The notes under the pieces: model-generated
Told to the model about the DNA's origin: nothing
The model's input: only the letters and a program-made list of their open reading frames with translations
The model's database searches: none
Shown: positions 5,527 through 11,760 of the stretch, in pieces
Numbering within the stretch: the stretch's first letter is position 1
Layout of the letters: every line of letters begins with the position of its first letter
Program-made: the position numbers and the translations under genes
Origin: an uncultured Verrucomicrobiota bacterium
Lineage (GTDB): Bacteria > Verrucomicrobiota > Kiritimatiellia > RFP12 > UBA1067
DNA length: 11,760 nucleotides
Assembly: GCA_947305585.1 (NCBI GenBank)
Contig: CAMZDY010000032.1
Coordinates: forward strand, 1-11,760
Direction: 5' to 3'

Positions 5527-6340
5527 GTACTCTCGCCCCGGAAATGCGATTTTCTTCGCCGAGCGCCATCACCAGCCGGTCGATCCCGAGCGCCACTCCG
5601 GCCGCGCTCCCGACGAGCGGCAAGAGGGACAGGAACTCCTCGTCGAGCGGATAATCGGCCTCGCCGAGCGCCCTTCGTTCCGCCCGGGCCAGTTCGAACC
5701 GTTTGCGCTGCTCCTCGCCGTCGCACAGTTCGGTAAAGGCGTTGGCGAGCTCGAGTCCGTCATGGTAGAGCTCCCAGCGTTCGGCCTTGCCATCGGAGAT
5801 CCGGGCGAGCGAGGCGCACTCCACCGGATAATCCACGAGGAACGTCCAGCCCGAAAGCGCCGGTTCGATCTTGACGGCCATGTCGTAGTCGAAGCGATCC
5901 CGGTCGAACCGCTCGAACGGGTCCCATCCGGCATATCGGAGATAGGCTTCGCGCACGGTCAGTCGGCGGAACTCCAAGGGACCCGCCAACGAAACGATGA
6001 GCGCCTCCATGTCTGCCATGAGATCGCGGTAGTCCGCATTCTTGCGGTACCACTCCAGCATCGTGAATTCGTCGCTGTGGCGGGAACCGTTCTCGCCTTC
6101 GCGGAAGCAGGGTCCGAGCTGGTAGATCTTGTCCAGTCCCTGCGCCAGGAGTTTCTTCATCTGGAGTTCGGGCGAGGCGCGCAGGAAGCCCCGTCCGCAC
6201 GGGGGGCAATCGATATGCGGTTCGGGGGCGGGGGCGAAGATGCGCACGGGCGTCTCCACCTCCAAAAATCCGGCTTCGTCCAGGAACCGGCGCACGCCCC
6301 GGACGATCCGGGCGCGGAACTCCAGCTCAGGCAAGCGCAT
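5504..6340 (-). CDS. epmA: EpmA-like EF-P lysine ligase (class II LysRS paralogue without anticodon domain)
   Basis: 278 residues, corresponding to the catalytic core of class II lysyl-tRNA synthetase with no anticodon-binding domain. Members activate (beta-)lysine with ATP and attach it to a lysine of elongation factor P, which relieves ribosome stalling at polyproline. Motif 1 includes FLEVETPV (25-32), motif 2 FREGE through DEFTMLEWY (79-98), the site GLELANAFTEL (195-205) and motif 3 GVALGIDRLVMAL (248-260). E. coli EpmA is about 325 residues; most of the deficit lies between LRYAGWDPF (134-142) and FLVDYP (167-172). A CPPCG (45-49) near the lysine pocket is unusual. The start at 6340 overlaps murG by 14 bases. 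Neither efp nor epmB is visible here, so the exact substrate is inferred. Confidence 0.85.
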   Translation of the reverse strand: MRLPELEFRARIVRGVRRFLDEAGFLEVETPVRIFAPAPEPHIDCPPCGRGFLRASPELQMKKLLAQGLDKIYQLGPCFREGENGSRHSDEFTMLEWYRKNADYRDLMADMEALIVSLAGPLEFRRLTVREAYLRYAGWDPFERFDRDRFDYDMAVKIEPALSGWTFLVDYPVECASLARISDGKAERWELYHDGLELANAFTELCDGEEQRKRFELARAERRALGEADYPLDEEFLSLLPLVGSAAGVALGIDRLVMALGEENRISGARVLEIFPEK

Positions 6341-7400
6341 TGGCGATCACGAGGTCGGCCACCTTGCGGTCGGCATCGGCGATGGACATCTCCAGCATGC
6401 GTTCGCGCATCTTGGCCAGTTTGGCGCCGTCGTCGTAAGCGCGCAGGATGTAGCGGGAGAGTCCCCGCGCGTTGAGCATCTCCTGCCGGCCCTCGTCCGC
6501 CGCCCCGCGCGACACGAAAGCGTCGGCGTTGAAATGCTGGTGGTTGCGCATCGAAGACGGCAAGGGAATGAAAAAGGCGGGTTTGCCGCAGGCGGCCACC
6601 TCGAAGCAGGTGGAGGCGCCGGCGCGGGCGATCACGAGGTCGGCCGAAGCGAAGGCGCCCGGCATTTCGCGTTCGAAAGCGTGCACGCGCGAGGGAAGCC
6701 CGGCGGCGGCGTAGCGGGCGATCACGTCCGGTTCGTCGACCGTACCGGTCTGGTGGATGACGTAGAGCGGACGGCCCGACTTGGCGCGCTGGCGCAGCTC
6801 GCGGTCCACCAGGCAGAGCGCCTCCGAGGCCAGCAGGTTGACGGCATGCGCCCCTTGGGAGCCGCCGGTCACGAACACGGTGAAGCTGCCGGCGGGGATG
6901 AACGGGAAGCGCTCGCCCGAGGCGATCTCCTTGCGGATGGGGAGTCCCGTCAGCACTGTTTTGGCGCGGGGCAGATAGCGCGAGGTGATCTCGAACGAAG
7001 TGGCCACCACCTTGGCGTAGCGCGAAAGGAACTCCACCGCCTTGCCCGGAACCGTGTTGGCTTCGTGCAGCACCACCGGGATGTTGTAGTGGCGCGCGGC
7101 CATCACGGGCGGCAGCGACGAATACGAGCCCATCGCCAGCATCACCGCAGGACGGAACCGCTTCATCTCCTGCACGCAGCGCAGATAGGAGGAGAAGATG
7201 TGGAAGAAATACTTGGGGCGCAGCTGCCGGGCCTTGGTGGAGAACACGGGACCGTCCCAACTTTTGAGCACGCTCTGCTCCACGTCGCGTCCGGACGCCC
7301 ACACCACCACCTCGTGGCCGCGCGAACGGAGTTCTTTGGCCACCGCGATCCCGGGGAACGAATGTCCGCCCGTACCTCCGCACGCCACTACGATTTTCAT
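6327..7400 (-). CDS. murG: UDP-N-acetylglucosamine transferase of lipid II synthesis
   Basis: 357 residues, normal for MurG. It adds GlcNAc from UDP-GlcNAc to lipid I, giving lipid II, on the cytoplasmic face of the membrane. Motifs: GGTGGH (8-13) in the first glycine loop, LHEANTVPGK (111-120, usual HEqNxxpG), a second glycine loop GGSQGAHAVN (179-188), ADLVIARAGAST (253-264) and IPLPSSMRNHQHFNA (278-292), the nucleotide-sugar site. The ATG at 7400 is one base after the TAG of the TPR gene, with AAGGGA about 8 bases upstream. No other mur/fts genes flank it; the usual dcw cluster is not present around it, though ftsB is nearby in the next operon. Confidence 0.96.
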   Translation of the reverse strand: MKIVVACGGTGGHSFPGIAVAKELRSRGHEVVVWASGRDVEQSVLKSWDGPVFSTKARQLRPKYFFHIFSSYLRCVQEMKRFRPAVMLAMGSYSSLPPVMAARHYNIPVVLHEANTVPGKAVEFLSRYAKVVATSFEITSRYLPRAKTVLTGLPIRKEIASGERFPFIPAGSFTVFVTGGSQGAHAVNLLASEALCLVDRELRQRAKSGRPLYVIHQTGTVDEPDVIARYAAAGLPSRVHAFEREMPGAFASADLVIARAGASTCFEVAACGKPAFFIPLPSSMRNHQHFNADAFVSRGAADEGRQEMLNARGLSRYILRAYDDGAKLAKMRERMLEMSIADADRKVADLVIANALA

Positions 7401-7401
7401 G

Positions 7402-8682
7402 CTACCAGTCCCTTTCCGTGCGAGACGGTCCGGCCTTGCGCATCATGGCCTTCTTCTCCGCCTCGTGTTCTTCGTTGCGCTCTTCCGCTTTCTTGAGCAA
7501 AGCCTCGATCTCCCGTTCGCTCCGGTCTTCCGGTTCGGACGGTTCCTGCTGTTTGTCTTCCGGCTGCTCCTCGCCGTTCGGTTCGTCCGCTTCCGGCGGC
7601 GGCGCGCATTCGCGATCCCGGTCGCTATTGCCGTCCTGTCCGCTCTTGCCGTTTTGCCGGTTCTTGGGCATCAGCTCCCGGATTTCGCGGATCAGCTCCA
7701 ACGCCTTTTCCCGCTCCGGGGCCGACTCCCGCTCCACGCAACCGAGCTGGAGCTTTTCGAGTTCGGTGGCGAGCGCGCTGATCTTGGCCTGGTCCTCTTC
7801 GGTGAAGGCCACGAGATTCGTGTCGCTCTGCGCCTGCTGTTCGTAATTGCGCGCCCACTCCGGGAAGCGCATGCGGAACGCCCGGGTGTAGTCCAGCGCC
7901 TCCTGCTGCCAGTCGCGTCCGTTCACGGTTTCCGCCTGGATGCAGGCGTTGGACTGCGCCGCCAGATCCTCGCCCAGCGCGGCCGGCGGCATTATGCAAA
8001 GCTTGAGGAAGGCGGTGAAATCGTCTTCCGTCTGCGCCAGCTCCGGATACGCATCTTCGAAATTGCCGAGTTTCCGGGCGGCGCTGCGCGTAAGGGCGCG
8101 GGCATCGTCCAGCCGCTGCAGGATCGTGGCCGCTTCGTTTTCGTTCGTCACCGACTGCACTATCGCCGTGCGGACCGGGATCCAGGCGTCGGAGAGCTTG
8201 TCCGTCCGCGCGGACAGCATGTCGCCCAAAGCTATCGCCCGGGCCGCCTCGTTGGTGCGGTAGGTACCCGCCTCCGCCAGCAGTTCGCGCACTTCCTTCG
8301 TGGCCGCGAGGAGAATGTCGCCCGGAGGCTTGCCCTTCGCCGCCTCCAGCGCCGCCTCGATGCGACGGTTTTCCCGCAATTCTTCCAGTCCGGTTACGGC
8401 GAGAGTGAAGTTGTGGTTCTCCCGCTCGCCTTTGGGATTGGCCCTGAGCGCGATCTGCGCCATCACCGCCGCCTCTTCCTGGTCGCCGTGTTCGTATTCC
8501 AGCTTGGCCAGCACCTCGGCGGCCCGGACGGAATAGCCCTTGGAATAGACGAGCGGCCGGAACGTCTGCATCGCGTTGGCCCAATCGTTCGTCCGGTAAT
8601 AGGCCACGCCCCGGTTCCAGATTTCCATGTCGGAAACGGTTTCGGCGTTCGCCAGAAGCAAAACGGCCAGAAGCGAAAGCAT
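7402..8682 (-). CDS. Exported TPR-type protein with acidic C-terminal tail, BatC/BatE-like
   Basis: 426 residues, function not established. The N-terminus MLSLLAVLLLANA ends in AxA and looks like a signal peptide, though it has no positive charge. Residues 18-85 form tetratricopeptide-like helices (IWNRGVAYYRTNDWANAMQTF, then the AAEVLAKLEYEHGDQEEAA pair), followed by a long helical region to about 340. Residues 341-385 are a low-complexity, charged, Pro/Glu-rich linker. The end is a charged helix (EIEALLKKAEERNEEHEAEKK) closing with RTERDW. This tail and terminal DW recall TPR proteins of the Bat aerotolerance operon; no vWA or MoxR partner is seen here. The ATG at 8682 overlaps the pyrF stop by one base (TGATG). 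A GGAG about 11 bases upstream may serve as ribosome site. Confidence 0.7.
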   Translation of the reverse strand: MLSLLAVLLLANAETVSDMEIWNRGVAYYRTNDWANAMQTFRPLVYSKGYSVRAAEVLAKLEYEHGDQEEAAVMAQIALRANPKGERENHNFTLAVTGLEELRENRRIEAALEAAKGKPPGDILLAATKEVRELLAEAGTYRTNEAARAIALGDMLSARTDKLSDAWIPVRTAIVQSVTNENEAATILQRLDDARALTRSAARKLGNFEDAYPELAQTEDDFTAFLKLCIMPPAALGEDLAAQSNACIQAETVNGRDWQQEALDYTRAFRMRFPEWARNYEQQAQSDTNLVAFTEEDQAKISALATELEKLQLGCVERESAPEREKALELIREIRELMPKNRQNGKSGQDGNSDRDRECAPPPEADEPNGEEQPEDKQQEPSEPEDRSEREIEALLKKAEERNEEHEAEKKAMMRKAGPSRTERDW

Positions 8683-9383
8683 CAGCGCACGCTCTCCATC
8701 TCGGCGCGGATCTGCCGGGCCGCCAGCACCGGATCCGCCGCCGCCAGGATGGGACGGCCCACCACGAGATGGGTGGCGCCGTCGCGCACGGCGTCGGCCG
8801 GAGTGGCCACGCGCTTCTGGTCGCCCACGTCGGCGCCCTGCGGACGCACGCCCGGGGTGATGAAGAGCGTGCCCGGCTTCAAAGCGCGGCTGAGCGAACC
8901 GACTTCCTTGGGACTGCACACGAGCCCGTCCGCGCCGTTGTCGACGGCGAACTTGGCCATCGCCATCACCTGCTCGGCGGGAGTGCGTCCGGCAATGCCC
9001 ACATCCGCGAGGTCGCTCTGGTCGAGCGAAGTGAGCACGGTCACCGCGAGAATCCGGGGAGCCGCAGCGCCGAACTCGGCCGCCGCCTCGTGCGCCGCCC
9101 GGATCATGGCCTTGCCGCCCACCGAATGGATGGTCATCAGGTCCACTCCCAGCTTCCCGCCCGACCGGACCGCGCGTTCGACGGTGCGCGGAATGTCGTG
9201 GAATTTGAGATCGAGAAAGATCCGCTTGCCGAGATCCTTGACGGCCTTCACGACGTCCGGGCCCTCGGCCGTGTAGAGCTCGAGGCCGATCTTGTAGAAG
9301 TCCACCGCGTCGCCGATGGCCTTGACTTTGGCCACCGCCTCTTCCCGGGTCTGGACATCCAACGCCACGATCAGTTCAGACAT
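8682..9383 (-). CDS. pyrF: Orotidine 5'-phosphate decarboxylase
   Basis: 233 residues, the family's usual length. It decarboxylates OMP to UMP, the last step of de novo pyrimidine synthesis, in the cytoplasm. Visible: ALD with Asp9, FYKIG with Lys31, the catalytic DLKFHD (58-63, DxKxxD), a TIHSVGG strand (84-90), TPGVRPQG (176-183) and VVGRPI (207-212), the phosphate-binding loops. The start at 9383 is chosen for its excellent AAAGGAGG ribosome site and because it gives the conserved SELIVALD opening; the longer in-frame upstream stretch lies in the aconitase gene and is unlike the family. The gene overlaps aconitase by 13 bases and the TPR gene by one. Confidence 0.96.
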   Translation of the reverse strand: MSELIVALDVQTREEAVAKVKAIGDAVDFYKIGLELYTAEGPDVVKAVKDLGKRIFLDLKFHDIPRTVERAVRSGGKLGVDLMTIHSVGGKAMIRAAHEAAAEFGAAAPRILAVTVLTSLDQSDLADVGIAGRTPAEQVMAMAKFAVDNGADGLVCSPKEVGSLSRALKPGTLFITPGVRPQGADVGDQKRVATPADAVRDGATHLVVGRPILAAADPVLAARQIRAEMESVR

Positions 9384-11293
9384 GACAGCAATCCTCCTTT
9401 GAGTACGATTTCCTTTTCGCGCGCGGAAAGCTCCGTGCGCAGTTTTATTCCGTTCACCTCGATCCGCCCGTCGCCCGCGATCGCCTGCGCGATGCCGGAA
9501 AAATCCAACCGGTCGCCTTGGGACAGGCGGTCGTAGTCCGCTGGATTTTCGAAGACGAAAGGAACGATGCCGAAATTGACGAGATTGGCGCGGTGGATGC
9601 GTTCGATCGACTTGGCCACCACCGCCTTGACTCCGAGATACATGGGGCAGAGCGCCGCATGTTCGCGACTGGAGCCCTGTCCGTAGCTCTCCCCGGCCAC
9701 GATCACGTTGGCGAAACCGGACTCCGCGTTGCCTAGGCAGATGTCGTGGAAATTCCGGTCGCACGGTTCGAACACGTACTTGGAATATTCCGGCACGTTC
9801 GAGCGGTATTTGAGCCGGGCGCCGGCCGGCATGATGTGGTCGGTCGTGATCTTGTCGCCCACCTTGATCGCAACCTTCGCCGCCAGGTTTTCCGGCATGG
9901 CCTTGCCGGCGGGAACGGGGGCGATGTTGGGCCCGCGCACGATTTTCGTCCGGGGTACGCCCTTCCCGGCAGTTGCCCGGTAAAGGAACATATCGTCCAC
10001 TGTCGGGAACCGCTTGGGACTCGGCACCTTGGCCGTTCCCTCGCACGCGGTCACTTTGCCCGTCAAGGCCGAAGCGGCAGCGGTCTCCGGCGACACGAGA
10101 TACACCTGGGCGCTCTGGGTGCCCGAACGTCCCTCGAAATTGCGGTTGTTGGTCCGGAGGCTCACGGCGTTCGTCGAAGGCGACATGTGCGCCCCGATGC
10201 AGAAGCCGCAGGCGTTCTCCAGCATGCGGCAACCGGCCTCGTGCAGAATGGCGAGCGAGCCGTCCTTGAGCAGCATTTCGATCACCTGGCGGCTGCCGCA
10301 GGCGATGCCCACCTCCACGTCTTCGGCCACGTGTTTGCCCTTGAGGATCTGCGCCACGGTGCGGATGTCGCGGTAGGAGCTGTTGGTGCAGGAACCGATC
10401 AGGATCTGGCCGACCTTCTTTCCCCGGATGCTCTTCACGGTCACGACGTTGCCGGGACTGTGGGGCGCGGCGGCGAGCGGCTCGAGCGCCCCGAGGTCCA
10501 CCTCGAACACGTCATCGTACTTGGCGCCCTTGTCGGCCACGATCTCCGTGAAATCGCCGGGACGCCCCTGCGCCGCCAGGAATTGACGCGTAACCCGGTC
10601 GGACGGGAATACGGACGTCGTAACCCCCAGCTCCGCACCCATGTTGGCGATCGTGGCGCGGGAAGGCACGTCCAGCGTGGCTACGCCGGGACCGAAATAC
10701 TCGAAAATCCAACCCACGTTCCCCTTGGTGCCGAATTTCTCCAGCACCTTCAGGATCACGTCCTTCGCGCTCACGCCCTTGGACAGCCGCCCGACGAGAC
10801 GGATCCCGCGAACCTTCGGTACGGGGATGTGGAAAGCGCCGCCCGCCATCGCCACGGCGATATCGATTCCGCCCGCCCCGATCGCGATCTGGCCGATGCC
10901 GCCACCGGTAGGGGTGTGGGAATCGGACCCCAGCAAAGTCGTCCCCGGCTTGCCGAAACGCTCCAGATGCAGCTGGTGGCAAATGCCGTTGCCAGCCTTG
11001 GAGTAGATGATGCCGTACTTCTTGGCGATGGAGGCCAGGAAATCGTGGTCGTCGGCGTTCTCGAACCCGATCTGCACGGTGTTGTGGTCCACGTAGCTCA
11101 CCGCGAGCTCGTTCCGTATGCGCTTTACGCCCATCGCCTCGAACTGGAGATAGGCCATGGTGCCGGTGGCATCCTGGGTGAGCGTCTGGTCGATGCGAAT
11201 GCCCAGCTCCCGGTCGGTCGCAGGATCGCCCTCGAGGAGATGCGAAGCGATTATCTTTTCCGTGACGGTTCTAGGTTTGTCCGCTTTCTTCAT
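9371..11293 (-). CDS. Aconitate hydratase, short (Aquifex-type) form
   Basis: 640 residues. It should interconvert citrate and isocitrate through cis-aconitate using a [4Fe-4S] cluster. Motifs: DQTLTQDATG (35-44), GSDSHTPTGGGIG (122-134), the cluster cysteines Cys302 in IGSCTNSSYRD (299-309) and Cys362/Cys365 in ACGFCIGAH (361-369), ITTDHIMPAG (482-491), and the swivel-domain active-site loop GESYGQGSSREHAA (534-547). The size is well below the 850-900 residues of AcnA/AcnB and matches the compact aconitase group first noted in Aquifex. A relative acting on homoaconitate or isopropylmalate cannot be fully excluded. I chose ATG at 11293, overlapping the M16 stop as ATGA, rather than the TTG at 11308. 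No other TCA-cycle gene is in view. Confidence 0.93.
   Translation of the reverse strand: MKKADKPRTVTEKIIASHLLEGDPATDRELGIRIDQTLTQDATGTMAYLQFEAMGVKRIRNELAVSYVDHNTVQIGFENADDHDFLASIAKKYGIIYSKAGNGICHQLHLERFGKPGTTLLGSDSHTPTGGGIGQIAIGAGGIDIAVAMAGGAFHIPVPKVRGIRLVGRLSKGVSAKDVILKVLEKFGTKGNVGWIFEYFGPGVATLDVPSRATIANMGAELGVTTSVFPSDRVTRQFLAAQGRPGDFTEIVADKGAKYDDVFEVDLGALEPLAAAPHSPGNVVTVKSIRGKKVGQILIGSCTNSSYRDIRTVAQILKGKHVAEDVEVGIACGSRQVIEMLLKDGSLAILHEAGCRMLENACGFCIGAHMSPSTNAVSLRTNNRNFEGRSGTQSAQVYLVSPETAAASALTGKVTACEGTAKVPSPKRFPTVDDMFLYRATAGKGVPRTKIVRGPNIAPVPAGKAMPENLAAKVAIKVGDKITTDHIMPAGARLKYRSNVPEYSKYVFEPCDRNFHDICLGNAESGFANVIVAGESYGQGSSREHAALCPMYLGVKAVVAKSIERIHRANLVNFGIVPFVFENPADYDRLSQGDRLDFSGIAQAIAGDGRIEVNGIKLRTELSAREKEIVLKGGLLSCLN
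9392..9399 (-). promoter_or_regulatory. Shine-Dalgarno site deciding the pyrF start
   Basis: AAGGAGGA on the minus strand, 8 bases before the ATG at 9383 and inside the last codons of the aconitase gene. It is the strongest ribosome site in the window. Confidence 0.85.
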
Positions 11294-11760
11294 TTCGGTA
11301 TCACCCAACTTATGGCTTTATGCTCTTCTACCAAAACTTCCTGCGCCACCGCTAAGATGTCGCCCGACGTAACCGCCCGCACTCCGGCGATCTGCTCCTG
11401 CGGCAATATGAGCCGCCCGAACGCCATCAAGGTTGAGCCGTAGAAAAACAGCTTGTTCGTGAGCTTTTCGTGTCCCAGCCGGAAATTGCCCACGAGGAAT
11501 TCCTTGATGCGCCCAAGCTCCCGCTCCGGCACCTTCTTCGTGCGGATCTTTTCGATCTCCCGCTCGATCGCCGCCAGCGCCTGCTGCCGCTTGGCCGCAT
11601 CCACTCCGGCGGTCACGGTCCACATGCCGTAGCCGGCGAAGAACTGCACCCGGGAACTGATGTCGTAGCTGAGGCCGCGCTTTTCCCGCAGCTCCACGAA
11701 CAGCCGGCTCGACATGCCCCGGCCCATGATCGCGTCCAGCACGGTGAGGGCATACCGGCG
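11290..11760 (-). CDS. C-terminal part of an M16 (insulinase/processing-peptidase type) protein, cut by the right edge
   Basis: The frame is open through the right edge, so only the last 156 residues are visible. The stretch RRYALTVLDAIMGRGMSSRL followed by FVELREKRGLSYDISSRV is the typical C-terminal M16 domain (G-x-G-M-S-S-R-L-F, then REKRGLxY). It continues with FAGYGMWTVTAGVD and a helical end. The zinc motif HxxEH lies in the N-terminal half of such proteins and is outside the window, so I cannot say whether this one is an active peptidase or an inactive partner subunit. The GTG at 11742 is only an internal valine, not a start. The stop TGA overlaps the aconitase ATG. Confidence 0.92.
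   Translation of the reverse strand, partial: RRYALTVLDAIMGRGMSSRLFVELREKRGLSYDISSRVQFFAGYGMWTVTAGVDAAKRQQALAAIEREIEKIRTKKVPERELGRIKEFLVGNFRLGHEKLTNKLFFYGSTLMAFGRLILPQEQIAGVRAVTSGDILAVAQEVLVEEHKAISWVIPK

Noticed and set aside
5512..5540. CGGGG...CCCCG inverted repeat around the ftsB -35 box
   Set aside because: A 5-bp stem with a 19-base loop and no T-tract; probably chance, not a terminator or operator.
7198..9276. Plus-strand open frame of 692 codons across murG, the TPR gene and pyrF
   Set aside because: It has skewed Arg/Phe/Leu composition, no family motifs, and covers three real minus-strand genes.
9384..10232. Upstream in-frame extension of pyrF (516-codon frame)
   Set aside because: It lies inside aconitase, has no family similarity, and the AAGGAGGA site fixes the start at 9383.
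9746..11443. Plus-strand open frame of 565 codons opposite aconitase
   Set aside because: It is His/Arg/Gly-rich with no motifs; the aconitase on the other strand has complete cluster and active-site motifs.
1..11760. CRISPR array, insertion sequence, phage or known defence locus
   Set aside because: No repeated spacer structure, transposase, terminal repeats or defence-gene motifs were seen on either strand.

Overview
The window is GC-rich and very densely packed, and every gene I can support lies on the minus strand, so transcription runs from the right edge to the left. The genes are bacterial housekeeping functions: central carbon metabolism, pyrimidine synthesis, peptidoglycan and lipoprotein biogenesis, division and replication. 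They sit beside a Hanks-type Ser/Thr kinase, a membrane metalloprotease and a TPR protein. A Lgt with a Cys-rich signature, an Aquifex-type short aconitase and a BatC/BatE-like TPR protein fit a Gram-negative lineage outside the Proteobacteria. My best guess is Verrucomicrobiota/Kiritimatiellota (PVC), but this is an inference of low certainty.

Unit A (11760 to 5504) holds the C-terminal part of an M16 peptidase (cut by the right edge), aconitase, pyrF, a secreted or periplasmic TPR protein, murG and an EpmA-like lysine ligase. Neighbouring genes overlap by 1 to 14 bases or are 1 base apart, so this is one operon whose promoter lies outside the window. Unit B (5526 to 1757) starts at a near-consensus sigma70 promoter embedded in the end of epmA. 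It holds ftsB/divIC, an M50-like membrane protease, lgt, holA and a compact pyrC, with overlaps of 4, 49, 32 and 4 bases. Unit C (1780 to 131) starts at a second near-consensus promoter embedded in the end of pyrC. It holds tRNA-Pro(CGG), then 28 bases on a Ser/Thr kinase, and ends at a clear Rho-independent terminator. Left of the terminator is an orphan C-terminal piece of a DNA-3-methyladenine glycosylase that runs off the left edge.

The most interesting points are these. (1) The kinase carries, outside the membrane, what looks like an LpoB/CsgG-like domain instead of PASTA repeats, near genes for envelope growth. (2) Two promoters share an identical 14-base core in which the upstream gene's TGA stop forms the TG of an extended -10 box. 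One of them predicts an essentially leaderless ftsB mRNA. (3) The tRNA and the kinase appear to share a transcript. (4) The glycosylase fragment has no start codon and abuts the terminator. I see no CRISPR array, insertion sequence, phage gene or classical defence system. No gap between genes exceeds 300 bases.
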